From a virus, in IMG/VR virus record IMGVR_UViG_3300031616_000018, positions 1 to 35,336 of that record: 35,336 nt of DNA; one strand, written 5' to 3'. The translations under genes were made by a program, and so were the position numbers. Below, piece after piece: positions 1 to 6,341 of the stretch. The notes below the pieces were generated by a model. It was given only the letters and a program-made list of their open reading frames with translations. It was not told the origin of the DNA and made no database searches. Positions within the stretch are counted from its first letter, which is position 1. Each line of letters begins with the position of its first letter.

Positions 1-280
1 TGGGGTCCGCGAGCTTGTCGATGCGTGCCTGTAGCGCCATGACGTGAGCGGCCAGCGTCGCAACGGGCTCGGGCAGGCTGGCCAGAAGCTCGCCGTCGTC
101 GTCGGTGTGCTCCTGCCACCAGTCGGCGTAGTCCGCGCGCGGACCGCCGTGGCCCGTGCAGGTGCCGTCGCAGTGCTTCGGAGTCACCCGCACCTTGCGG
201 GCTGGACGAGTCAACGGCGGGAGCGAGATATCCAGATCCACGTCGGACTCGTCGAGGGCCCGCGCTTCCCGGCCAGTCAT
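1..280 (-). CDS. hypothetical protein, C-terminus cut by window edge
   Basis: The reading frame runs from an ATG at 278-280 off the left edge, so only about 93 residues are visible. A purine-rich ribosome site (GAGAGGGGAAG) lies just upstream. The visible part has an acidic start (DESDVDLDI), a short Cys/His patch (KHCDGTCTGHGG) and a helical tail (ALQARIDKLADP). Its start overlaps the stop of the preceding gene as ATGA, so it is the last visible gene of the leftward ParB-like operon. I do not recognise the family; the Cys/His patch could bind metal, but that is a guess. Confidence 0.7.
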   Translation of the reverse strand, partial: MTGREARALDESDVDLDISLPPLTRPARKVRVTPKHCDGTCTGHGGPRADYADWWQEHTDDDGELLASLPEPVATLAAHVMALQARIDKLADP

Positions 281-657
281 CGTCTTCCCCTCTCGTTTTT
301 GATCATGATGCGGTCTGGACATCGGGTCCACCGACAGGGGTCGGCCCGGAATGCGTGCTCATGCATGTCGGCGTCGGCTTCCTTGTAGAAGGCCCACTGC
401 TTGGCCCCGCCCGGGTGCCCGCAGTGCGAGCGGACCCACCAGTTGAACGAGTCGTCGCGCGGTAGCCGCTGGTCGGCGGGCCACTGGCCGTCAGGCATCG
501 GGCGCTTGATCCACACCACGCCGCTCTGGTTGACGGGGCCGCCCAGGATCAGCCAGACGCCGGTGTGGCCGGCGGCCGGAGCCCCACCCTCCGACGGGAG
601 GGTGGGGTTCTGGCGTGCCCGGTTCGCCTCGTGGCGTTCCCGGTCCCTTGCGGTCAC
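277..657 (-). CDS. hypothetical protein
   Basis: This is a 126-residue basic protein of unknown function. I chose the GTG at 657 because it forms a GTGA overlap with the stop of the upstream ParB-like gene, the junction style used across this genome; a GTG at 663 would add two residues. The middle carries a Trp-rich stretch (GVWLILGGPVNQSGVVW) and the C-terminal half has scattered Cys and His (SHCGHPGG, DPCRWTRC) before a basic end (KNERGRR). These might form a small zinc site. There is no signal peptide or membrane segment. Confidence 0.7.
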   Translation of the reverse strand: MTARDRERHEANRARQNPTLPSEGGAPAAGHTGVWLILGGPVNQSGVVWIKRPMPDGQWPADQRLPRDDSFNWWVRSHCGHPGGAKQWAFYKEADADMHEHAFRADPCRWTRCPDRIMIKNERGRR

Positions 658-1436
658 GACCACTCAGGTAGCGCGGTGGTGCGCCGGCGCTGGTTGTAGA
701 GGTTGGTGATGACCCGGGCGAGCTGCGTGGACAGGTTGCCAGTCCGGGTGAGCTGCTGGCCCCGGGCGTTGCCGACCAGACCGTCCGGACCGCCGGGAAC
801 CCCGGCGAGGCGCTTGGTCAGGTCGTCCAAGTCCACGTCGCGGCCGTACCTGGCGAGCATTCGGCCCAGGCCTTCGATCAGGGATCCTTGCACGGCGGCC
901 GGGCGGTGCCCGTACGCCTTGGTGAGCACGGCAAGCGTGGCGTCGGCCGCCTCGGGGGCCAGGGCGTAGACGCGCTCCAGGCTGCCGATGGCCGAGAGCC
1001 GCGCCTCGGTGGCGGAACCCCCGACCGCCCAGCCGTGATCGGCCAGGAAGGTGGACAGGCGCATCGCGTTCTCGTCCTGCTCCACGCAGGCGATGAGGAA
1101 CTGGTCGATACGGGAAACCTTCTCGGTGGTATTGAGCAGCCGGAACAGGGCCGCCTCTTCGGGGATGGTCAGGCCCCGGTACTCCATCGTCTGGATGACG
1201 CCGGTGAAGGCGGCGGCCTCGGCGGCACGGTAGCGGTGCTGCCCGTCGATGACGTGGATACGTTTGGGGGAGCGTAGCGAGGTGGTCAGCACCCCAAGGG
1301 CGTCGGGTTGGAGGTTGGCGGCCATCTTGGCGACGCGGGCCTTCTTCAGGCTGCGCTGCACGTTGGGGTCAACCCAGAGATCCCCGATCTTGCGCTCCAC
1401 CATCTTGTACGACACGCGGTCGGTGTTCGGGTTCAT
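654..1436 (-). CDS. ParB-like nuclease-domain protein
   Basis: This 260-residue protein has a ParB/Srx-type N-terminal domain: a stretch at about residues 12-65 (IGDLWVDPNVQRSLKK, then DALGVLTTS) leads to VIDGQHRYRAAE, which resembles the nucleotide-binding GxxR box of ParB-fold proteins. The remainder is helical and may bind DNA or a partner. It most resembles ParB-like proteins of actinophages (I recall a DUF6551-type group). The ATG overlaps the stop of a second ParB-like gene as ATGA, so the two are translationally coupled. Phage ParB-fold proteins may act as CTP-dependent clamps, DNases or regulators; the sequence alone does not decide which. Confidence 0.8.
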   Translation of the reverse strand: MNPNTDRVSYKMVERKIGDLWVDPNVQRSLKKARVAKMAANLQPDALGVLTTSLRSPKRIHVIDGQHRYRAAEAAAFTGVIQTMEYRGLTIPEEAALFRLLNTTEKVSRIDQFLIACVEQDENAMRLSTFLADHGWAVGGSATEARLSAIGSLERVYALAPEAADATLAVLTKAYGHRPAAVQGSLIEGLGRMLARYGRDVDLDDLTKRLAGVPGGPDGLVGNARGQQLTRTGNLSTQLARVITNLYNQRRRTTALPEWS

Positions 1437-2326
1437 GACTGGCTGGTCTCCCTCATCTTCTTGATCATCTTCTCCATTTCCCGGCGGATGGCCGAGAGTC
1501 GGGCATGCGCCGGGCCAACCTGCTCCCAGGTCAGATCGGGGTTCGGCGGGCCCAACTCGACAAGCCCGGCGACCAGCCCTTCCATCTGCGGAAGGGCCTT
1601 GTCCCAGGCGGCACGCTGGCGGGCGGCGCTGGCCGACTCGACCGGCGCGGCCGGATGCGGGCGGGACACGGGGGCGGAGCGGCTACCGGTAACCCGCTGA
1701 TAGTTGGCCCAGATGCTGCTGTTGCCGGCGTCGATCTCGGCCAGCGCTTCGCGGGCCTGCTCGCACCTGTCGTCGGGGGCGTCCGTCGGCCCGTTGGCCA
1801 GGACGTGGATCGTCCACAGGCGCTTGGCGGTGGAGGCGGACATGCCGAACGGCGCGCCGAGCGTGGACAGCACGTAGTCATCAGAGTGGTTGCTGCTGCG
1901 GCCCGGCTTGCGCTTGCCGGATTGGGTCTGGCGGCGCAACTCGACTCCCCGGCGCTGGGCTTCGGCACCGCGGTGGACGGCGGCCGGTTCGTCGAGGCGG
2001 CGCAGCACCTCCCAGAGGCGGCAAATCTCGGACGCCTTCCACGGCAGGGCGAGGTAGTCGTCTTCGTTGTCACGCTGCAAACACTTGGCGGCTTCTTCGA
2101 TGGTGTCGACGAAGACCACGGGGACGCGCCGCTTCTCCATCAGCAGGTGCGCGAACAGGCGGCGGCGCCCGGAGATCAGCGTCCCGTCCTTCCAGAGGGT
2201 CAGCGGATGGCGCAGCCCCTCGTCGCGGATGCTGGCGCCGAGGATCAAGCAACTGCCAGGGCCTTTACGCAGGCGCGGAATACGCACCGACTCGGCGCGC
2301 ATGAGCTGCACGGGGGAGGTGGTCAC
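1433..2326 (-). CDS. ParB-like N-terminal domain protein
   Basis: This 297-residue protein carries a clear ParB N-domain: SIRDEGLRHPLTLW, then DGTLISGRRRLFAHLL (the GxRR box) and RVPVVFVDTIEEA. A basic segment around residues 120-150 (RRGVELRRQTQSGKRKPGR) and an HTH-like region (GMSASTAKRLWTI) follow, so it probably binds DNA. The C-terminus is helical and Lys-rich (EKMIKKMRET). The GTG start overlaps the preceding stop as GTGA. With 654-1436 it forms a tandem ParB-like pair. No ParA-type ATPase is visible, so classic partition is not supported here; a regulatory or nuclease role is as likely. Confidence 0.82.
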   Translation of the reverse strand: MTTSPVQLMRAESVRIPRLRKGPGSCLILGASIRDEGLRHPLTLWKDGTLISGRRRLFAHLLMEKRRVPVVFVDTIEEAAKCLQRDNEDDYLALPWKASEICRLWEVLRRLDEPAAVHRGAEAQRRGVELRRQTQSGKRKPGRSSNHSDDYVLSTLGAPFGMSASTAKRLWTIHVLANGPTDAPDDRCEQAREALAEIDAGNSSIWANYQRVTGSRSAPVSRPHPAAPVESASAARQRAAWDKALPQMEGLVAGLVELGPPNPDLTWEQVGPAHARLSAIRREMEKMIKKMRETSQS

Positions 2327-2679
2327 CCGACGACCGCCAACTCATCGGTGACACCGTCAGACCAGGGCCACATGTCGCTTCCGGCGATCTCGGCCCGCTT
2401 GTGGGTGTCCTCGAGGGCGGCGGCCAGGTCGGCGTTGATCTGCTCGGCGGTACGAGTGGTGGCACGCTCGGCGAGGGTCGCCCAGCCCCGGGGCCGGTAC
2501 GGCTCGGTGGCGGAGTCGAGGCGGTGGCGGCCTCGGGGGGCGACCAGGCGGGCGGTCGGGGGCGTCCACGGATTCCAGGTGAGGCTTTCCAGCCAGAGCC
2601 GGTAGGCCAGCGCGGCGAGGGTCAGCGCCGCGAGGACGGCCAGGGCCGCTAGCGGGGATATCGCGACCGGGTTGAGCAT
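2323..2679 (-). CDS. single-pass membrane protein, first gene of leftward operon
   Basis: The protein has 118 residues. The ATG at 2679 has a good Shine-Dalgarno (GAAGGGACCGAAG) directly upstream; longer in-frame starts lack one. Residues 4-27 form a membrane helix (ISPLAALAVLAALTLAALAY). Next comes a Pro/Arg-rich part, then a helical segment (TAEQINADLAAALEDTHK). The family is unknown. It is the first gene after the leftward promoter at 2714-2743 and overlaps the ParB-like gene downstream as GTGA, so it is probably made with the ParB-like proteins and could tether one to the membrane (inference). Confidence 0.75.
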   Translation of the reverse strand: MLNPVAISPLAALAVLAALTLAALAYRLWLESLTWNPWTPPTARLVAPRGRHRLDSATEPYRPRGWATLAERATTRTAEQINADLAAALEDTHKRAEIAGSDMWPWSDGVTDELAVVG

Positions 2680-2713
2680 CTTCGGTCCCTTCTCGGGTGT
2701 CTTGAACGACACC

Positions 2714-2743
2714 ATCATGCACATGCCCGGCTCCCGCTGTCAA
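2714..2743 (-). promoter_or_regulatory. leftward promoter for the ParB-like operon
   Basis: On the minus strand a perfect TTGACA (2738-2743) is followed after 18 bases by CATGAT (2714-2719), four of six matches to the -10 consensus. It sits about 35 bases upstream of the ATG at 2679 and would transcribe 2679 down to the left edge. It is the best -35 hexamer in the window. Confidence 0.6.
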
Positions 2744-2781
2744 CCGGAACAGGACAGTGCATGTCGGGGCAGTCCGAGGAG

Positions 2782-2797
2782 GTCGGCCATGGCCGAC
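2782..2797. promoter_or_regulatory. perfect 16-bp palindrome, candidate operator
   Basis: GTCGGCCATGGCCGAC is an uninterrupted perfect palindrome. It lies between the leftward promoter and the rightward -10-like TATGCT at 2813-2818, where the -35 of that rightward promoter would be. This is a natural binding position for a dimeric regulator controlling 2859-3179 and perhaps the leftward operon. The binding protein is not shown by the sequence. Confidence 0.5.
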
Positions 2798-2812
2798 GGA
2801 AGGCCGATCCCG

Positions 2813-2818
2813 TATGCT
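2813..2818 (+). promoter_or_regulatory. candidate -10 box of the rightward early promoter
   Basis: TATGCT lies 46 bases before the ATG at 2859. The same hexamer occurs before the ERF gene (5087) and before 8296 (8263). There is no recognisable -35 hexamer; the expected place is occupied by the 2782-2797 palindrome, so an activator or repressor may act there. A ribosome site (GAGGATAA) precedes the gene. Confidence 0.4.
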
Positions 2819-2858
2819 GCTGACAGACGCACGCCCGAAGCATAGATGAGGATAAATA

Positions 2859-3179
2859 ATGGCCAGTTACAAGACGATGTGGCAGGAGGCGGTCGGCGAA
2901 GTCGAACGGCTGAGAGGCGAAGTCGAACGGCTGGCGGGCGAAGTCGAACGGCTGACACAGCCCCGGCAGATCGTGGACCTGGCCGGCATCGCCCGGCACA
3001 TGCACGTCGAGAGGTTCACGCCGCAGCAGTGGAAGCAGCGCAAACACCTTCCCCCAGTCGACTTCCCGGAAATCAAGGAACCCCTCTGGTACGCCGCGAC
3101 GATCCGCGAGCACTTCGCCGACCGCACGCATCGGATCTGGTACGACGACCCCGAGCAGGAGCTGTCGCCCGCCGCCTGA
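2859..3179 (+). CDS. coiled-coil plus excisionase/MerR-like HTH regulator
   Basis: The protein has 106 residues. Residues 10-33 hold heptads built on EVERL repeated three times, giving a short coiled coil for dimerisation. The rest (about 40-90: LAGIARHMHVE, then QQWKQRKHLPPVDFP, and WYAATIREHF) matches the layout of AlpA/excisionase-type winged helix-turn-helix proteins: helix pair, basic turn, wing ending in W-x-tIrehF. It starts at the divergent region with the palindrome at 2782-2797, so autoregulation is plausible. The heptads are encoded by a 21-base DNA repeat. It could be an excisionase, an activator or a replication-control protein; no integrase is seen in the window. Confidence 0.75.
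   Translation: MASYKTMWQEAVGEVERLRGEVERLAGEVERLTQPRQIVDLAGIARHMHVERFTPQQWKQRKHLPPVDFPEIKEPLWYAATIREHFADRTHRIWYDDPEQELSPAA
2895..2954 (+). repeat. three 18-bp units at 21-bp period inside the regulator gene
   Basis: GGCGAAGTCGAACGGCTG occurs exactly at 2895-2912, 2916-2933 and 2937-2954. The 21-base period equals one protein heptad and about two helical turns of B-DNA. The units are identical at synonymous positions, which suggests recent duplication or selection on the DNA itself. Confidence 0.9.
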
Positions 3180-3194
3180 CGGGTGCACAATGAA

Positions 3195-3225
3195 CAGCGC
3201 CCCGGGTTGGAAGCCCGAGGCGCTG
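3195..3225 (+). terminator. hairpin after the regulator gene, probable terminator
   Basis: CAGCGCC (3195-3201) pairs with GGCGCTG (3219-3225), and CGGG (3203-3206) pairs with CCCG (3214-3217), with one C-A mismatch between the stems and a TTGGAAG loop. It starts 16 bases after the stop at 3179. There is no T-run behind it, so it may be a partial terminator or a processing site before the initiator gene. Confidence 0.5.
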
Positions 3226-3322
3226 AAGGTGAAGCAGAACAGGTCGCCACCTGCACCCAGGAGTCTACCGACGCCATACAGGCTCGGCAACTCCCGAGGG
3301 TGCCCTATCTGAAAGAGGCACC

Positions 3323-4108
3323 TTGTCTAACAAGGCAACCAATTGGGCTCAGGCTCAGCACGTCGGCCACAGCGGCGCGAAGTTTGTCCTGCTGGTGCTT
3401 GCCGACTACGCCGACCAGGACTGGTCGTGCTTCCCCTCGGTCAAGGTCATCTCCCAGATCACCGAGATGGGCGAGAGCAGCGTGCGGAAGGCGCTCGCGC
3501 TGCTCACGTCGAACGGCCTCATCCGGAGCTTCGTGCGGCGGCGGGACGACGGATCCCAGCGCTCCAGTCGATACCAGCTCTTGCCTGATGGTGACGGAAC
3601 CCCGGAACCGGAGGTCTGTGACTGGTCCCACCAGCGGTCCACCCGAGAGCCCCCCCTCTCTGAGGGAGCGCCCCCCCCTCTCCCTCAGAGAGGGGGGCCC
3701 CTCTCTGAGGGAGCGCTTATTCCTTATATAGATCCATCACCAGTAGATCCATCACCACTTACCCCCGGCGCTTCGCGCACGGCGAAGGCGACTCGACTTC
3801 CCGACGACTTCCAGCCCACCGAGGAAATGCGGAACTGGTTCGTCGCCGAGAACCTGCACAACGCCATCCCGGACCCCCGCACGGAGCACGCCACGTTCTG
3901 CGACTACTGGCGCGCCAAGGCCGGCGCCGGCGCCCGGAAGGTGGATTGGCCTGCCACCTGGCGCAACTGGATGCGCAGGGCCGCGAACGACGTCAATCGG
4001 AGCACCTACCGCAACGCGACCGTAGCCGCATGCAAGCCCAGCACGACCGACCAGAGGATCGCCCAGGGCCAGGCCCTGGCCGCCAAGTACAGGGAGCAGG
4101 GACTGTGA
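3323..4108 (+). CDS. winged-helix replication initiator (phage O/DnaD-like)
   Basis: The protein has 261 residues. The start is a TTG at 3323 with AAAGAGG four bases upstream. Residues 15-88 form a winged helix-turn-helix (SGAKFVLLVLADYAD, then FPSVKVISQ and SSVRKALALLTSNGLI) as in phage replication initiators. A Pro-rich linker (about 100-155) holds two copies of PLSEGA. The C-terminal part (about 158-228: DDFQPTEEMRNWF, FCDYWRAKAG, WPATWRNWMRRA) matches the domain of O/DnaT-type initiators that contacts helicase or loader. The linker DNA contains hyphenated palindromes, inverted and direct repeats and an AT-rich tract, which look like an origin inside the gene. It overlaps the next gene as GTGA. 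Confidence 0.82.
   Translation: MSNKATNWAQAQHVGHSGAKFVLLVLADYADQDWSCFPSVKVISQITEMGESSVRKALALLTSNGLIRSFVRRRDDGSQRSSRYQLLPDGDGTPEPEVCDWSHQRSTREPPLSEGAPPPLPQRGGPLSEGALIPYIDPSPVDPSPLTPGASRTAKATRLPDDFQPTEEMRNWFVAENLHNAIPDPRTEHATFCDYWRAKAGAGARKVDWPATWRNWMRRAANDVNRSTYRNATVAACKPSTTDQRIAQGQALAAKYREQGL
3650..3760. other. candidate replication origin inside the initiator gene
   Basis: Three hyphenated palindromes CCCTC-N3-GAGGG lie at 3654-3666, 3682-3694 and 3699-3711. A 19-bp direct repeat is exact at 3653-3671 and 3698-3716, and 3680-3695 is the inverse of 16 bases of it, so alternative hairpins can form. Immediately after comes an AT-rich stretch (TTATTCCTTATATAG, 3717-3731), rare here, and a 14-bp direct repeat TAGATCCATCACCA at 3729-3742 and 3744-3757. 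Phage lambda's ori lies in the same way within gene O. The protein tolerates these repeats because this part encodes the linker. Confidence 0.6.
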
Positions 4109-4728
4109 ACCTTTCCGAGACCGCCGATCTTCTGACCGCCATGAGTGCGTACGACCGCCGGACCATCGGCGACGGTGACGTGATCGCCTGGCAGGCCATC
4201 CTCTCCGACGCGTCTTTCGATGACTGCCTGGAGGCGGTGAAGCAGCACTACGCGGAGCACACCGAGTGGATCATGCCCGCGCATGTGCGGCGTGCTGTCC
4301 GTGACATGGTGAGCCAGCGGGAGATGGCCGCGCGGGCGACGGGGTGGGCGCCGGGCCAGCACGGGGTGCCGAAGGACCAGGCGATGCCGGAGATCGCCGG
4401 GCCGGTCGACGAGGGCTCCATCTCCGGCCCGGTCCGGGCGTTGCTGGACTCGGTGCGGGCGATGCTTCCGGAGGGCTCCAGGGAGGCGCTGATGCCTCGC
4501 GCGGCGTACTGGGGTCGGGAGCACCGGGCGTTCGTGCGTACCCGCGACGGCGAGCCCAATCCGCTCTACAGGCCGAAGGCCGGTGCCGCCACGGTGCATC
4601 TGGTGCATGACGGCTCCGGTGCCGCCACGTGCTGCCACCGCACGCCGTTCGAGCTTCCGCTGGGCGAGTGCATCACCACCGACCCGCTGGCCGCCACCTG
4701 CACGGGTGACCCGAAGGTGACGTCGTGA
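4105..4728 (+). CDS. replication-associated protein, helicase-loader position
   Basis: The protein has 207 residues; the GTG at 4105 overlaps the initiator stop as GTGA. The N-terminal part (about 1-70: LLTAMSAYDRRTIGDGDVIAW, split as LLTAMSAYDRR and GDGDVIAWQAIL, then VKQHYAEHTEWIMPAHVRR) matches a family that I associate with actinophage initiator genes. The C-terminal 40 residues hold a His/Cys cluster (HLVHDGSG, then CCHRTPFELPLGECITT) that could bind zinc. Its place directly after the initiator fits a helicase loader, but no ATPase motif is visible, so the role is inferred from position. Confidence 0.7.
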   Translation: MNLSETADLLTAMSAYDRRTIGDGDVIAWQAILSDASFDDCLEAVKQHYAEHTEWIMPAHVRRAVRDMVSQREMAARATGWAPGQHGVPKDQAMPEIAGPVDEGSISGPVRALLDSVRAMLPEGSREALMPRAAYWGREHRAFVRTRDGEPNPLYRPKAGAATVHLVHDGSGAATCCHRTPFELPLGECITTDPLAATCTGDPKVTS

Positions 4729-4901
4729 AGATCCTCTCCAGGTGGCTGGACCGCGACGGCGAGGAGTGGTGGCAGATCGAGGGAGTGGGCTGGCGGCTGG
4801 CCGGACGGTCACCTGGTGGCGCCATGGACGGATGGGAGCGCAAGGAGGTCGAGAAGAGGTTCGGACCGCTCAGGCCGCTTGACGGGCGGGAGGCGTCGTG
4901 A
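4725..4901 (+). CDS. small hypothetical protein, 58 residues
   Basis: A GTG at 4725 overlaps the upstream stop as GTGA, and the TGA at 4899-4901 overlaps the next GTG in the same way. The product is charged and Trp-rich (EEWWQIEGVGWRLAG, then WERKEVEKRFGPL). It has no signal peptide, membrane helix or recognised domain. The back-to-back couplings are the main argument that it is a real gene. Confidence 0.65.
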   Translation: MKILSRWLDRDGEEWWQIEGVGWRLAGRSPGGAMDGWERKEVEKRFGPLRPLDGREAS

Positions 4902-5068
4902 CGGCCGCATGGATCTTGGGCCTGCTGGCCTGCTTCGCGGTGATGGTACTGGCGGCGGCCTGCATGTTCACCGTGCGGAGCGGGCGCGCCTTCACTGCCT
5001 GGTCGGTGGTGTTCGTTGCCGCCATCCTGTCGATCATCGCGCTGGCCAAGTTGACCGGGCAGGCTTGA
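4898..5068 (+). CDS. small two-helix membrane protein, 56 residues
   Basis: The GTG at 4898 overlaps the previous stop as GTGA. Residues 4-23 and 33-50 are hydrophobic helices (AAWILGLLACFAVMVLAAA and WSVVFVAAILSIIALA) joined by a short basic loop (RSGRA), so a hairpin in the inner membrane is predicted. The role is unknown. Its stop codon lies inside the -35 box of the ERF-gene promoter. Confidence 0.7.
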   Translation: MTAAWILGLLACFAVMVLAAACMFTVRSGRAFTAWSVVFVAAILSIIALAKLTGQA

Positions 5069-5092
5069 CGGGTAGCGTCACTCGTGTATGCT
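5065..5092 (+). promoter_or_regulatory. promoter of the ERF gene
   Basis: TTGACG (5065-5070), a 16-base spacer and TATGCT (5087-5092) form a good vegetative-type promoter 33 bases before the ATG at 5125. The -10 overlaps GTGTATGC (5084-5091), the same eight bases as the left arm of the perfect inverted repeat at 8260-8280. Here the right arm (GCGTAGAC, 5095-5102) is imperfect. Shared control of the two promoters is plausible. Confidence 0.65.
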
Positions 5093-5124
5093 GTGCGTAG
5101 ACAGTCGATCGAGGAGGCGCACGC

Positions 5125-6015
5125 ATGACAGACCCGCAGATGGCCGAGACCCCCCAGGTCCGGGACAACGGAACCGCCCCGCACGCAAGCCTCGCCGAGG
5201 CCCTGGCCGCATTCCAGGCCGAGGTGCCGAAGATGTCCAAGGATGAGCGGGCCAAAGTCAAGGGGGAGACGAAGGACGGGCGCGTGTACGACAAGTCGTA
5301 CGACTATGCGGGCCTGGACCAGTTCGTCGAGATCGTGGAGCCGGTCCTCGGCAAGCACGGCCTGTCGATAACCTCCAAGAGCACGTTCACGCCCGATGGC
5401 GTCTTCATGCTGGAGGTTTCGCTACTGCACGAGAGCGGCGAGCGAGAGACCGCGTACTGGCCGCTGCCGGACCCGCGCCGGTCCGGCCCCCAGGACATCG
5501 GCTCTGCCTACACCTACGGTCGCCGCTACCTCGGGTGGGGACTCACCGGCACCTTCCCCGGCGGTGTCGACGACGACGGCAAGCAGGCCCAGCAGCACGC
5601 CCGCGAGCGCTGGGAGGACGCCAAGCCGGTCCGGCCCGTGTCCGCCCCGCCCGCGCAGCCGCCAAAGACCTCCTGGACCGATGAGGAGGTGGCCGAATAC
5701 CAGGCCAAGCTGACTCAGGTCAGCCTGACGGCCGTCGGCGCCGCGTACGACTGGATGGCCAGCCGGGACCTGCACAACCGTGGCGTCGGACCCTCCGGAA
5801 AGACGGCGAGTCTCGTCCTGGCGCTTCGCCTGGCCGATTCAGCCCTGCTGCCGGAAACCACCCCTGAGGAGATCGCCACACTCAGGACGGTCGGCGAGGA
5901 ACGCGGCCTGATGAAGATCAAAGTAGCCCCGACGGCGACGCTGGAGGAGGCGCTGTTCGATGCCCTGGAACTGGCCAAGCACGCGATCCAGGTCTTCGGC
6001 ACGGACGGCCCGTGA
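5125..6015 (+). CDS. erf: ERF-family single-strand annealing protein
   Basis: The protein has 296 residues, with a strong ribosome site (GAGGAGG) before the ATG. The ERF hallmark is complete: LAEALAAFQAEVPKMSKDE at about 23-41, YDYAGLDQFVEIVEPVL with KHGLSIT at about 60-84, then QDIGSAYTYGRRY near 122-134 and VDDDGKQA near 147-154. Proteins of this family coat single-stranded DNA and anneal complementary strands, giving phage recombination and genome circularisation. Residues after about 160 are a Pro-rich linker and a helical C-terminus that may bind the host single-strand binding protein. It has its own promoter and leads the next block. Partner exonucleases are not obvious nearby. Confidence 0.88.
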   Translation: MTDPQMAETPQVRDNGTAPHASLAEALAAFQAEVPKMSKDERAKVKGETKDGRVYDKSYDYAGLDQFVEIVEPVLGKHGLSITSKSTFTPDGVFMLEVSLLHESGERETAYWPLPDPRRSGPQDIGSAYTYGRRYLGWGLTGTFPGGVDDDGKQAQQHARERWEDAKPVRPVSAPPAQPPKTSWTDEEVAEYQAKLTQVSLTAVGAAYDWMASRDLHNRGVGPSGKTASLVLALRLADSALLPETTPEEIATLRTVGEERGLMKIKVAPTATLEEALFDALELAKHAIQVFGTDGP

Positions 6016-6227
6016 TGCGCGCTAGCTCGACGGTTGCGGCAGCGTTCGAGCAGGCCGGATTCGTCCTGGTCCGTTCGAACAGGCACTCGATCTGGCGATG
6101 CCCCTGCGGGCATGCCCAGCTCGTGGGCAGCAAGACGCCTGGCAGGGGCCGGGCGGCGCAGAACACGGTGGCGGACATCGCCCGCACACTGAAAGCGTGC
6201 CGCCGGCGGGCAAGCGCCGCGGCCTGA
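6015..6227 (+). CDS. HicA-like mRNA-interferase-fold protein without a HicB
   Basis: The protein has 70 residues. It begins as a HicA/YcfA fold does: AFEQAGFVLVRSNRHSIWRC has the GF-x-LVR strand followed by the His that is catalytic in HicA toxins, then a strand (HAQLVGS), a basic patch (KTPGRGR) and a closing helix (NTVADIARTLKAC). HicA toxins cut mRNA, but orphan phage members may be inactive or regulatory. Two Cys pairs are not typical of HicA. No HicB-type antitoxin lies beside it. The ATG at 6015 overlaps the ERF stop by one base; a GTG at 6012 is an alternative. Confidence 0.6.
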   Translation: MRASSTVAAAFEQAGFVLVRSNRHSIWRCPCGHAQLVGSKTPGRGRAAQNTVADIARTLKACRRRASAAA

Positions 6228-6287
6228 GAGGCGGCAGGGGCTCACGGAGACGGTCTGACCTGCCTGACACCATGCGACGCCCGAAAG

Positions 6288-6316
6288 CGACCGGCAGCCC
6301 GCTTAAGGGCCGGTCG
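6288..6316 (+). terminator. hairpin between the HicA-like gene and 6342
   Basis: CGACCGGC (6288-6295) is the exact inverse of GCCGGTCG (6309-6316), with CCC/GGG able to extend it inside. It stands in the 114-base gap after the HicA-like stop. There is no T-run. It may be an attenuator or an operator. The gap otherwise holds only a ribosome site (GCGAGGAG) before 6342. Confidence 0.45.
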
Positions 6317-6341
6317 TCGCACCAAACGAAGCGAGGAGAAC

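Noticed and set aside
654-2326. Plasmid-type partition locus
   Set aside because: No ParA/Walker-box ATPase and no clear centromere repeats lie beside the ParB-like genes.
1505-2605. Rightward open frame across the ParB-like region
   Set aside because: Antisense shadow; the minus strand has ParB motifs and coupled starts.
3190-3312. Possible 40-codon frame between the regulator and the initiator
   Set aside because: No ribosome site, and much of it is the hairpin at 3195-3225. I annotate only the hairpin.
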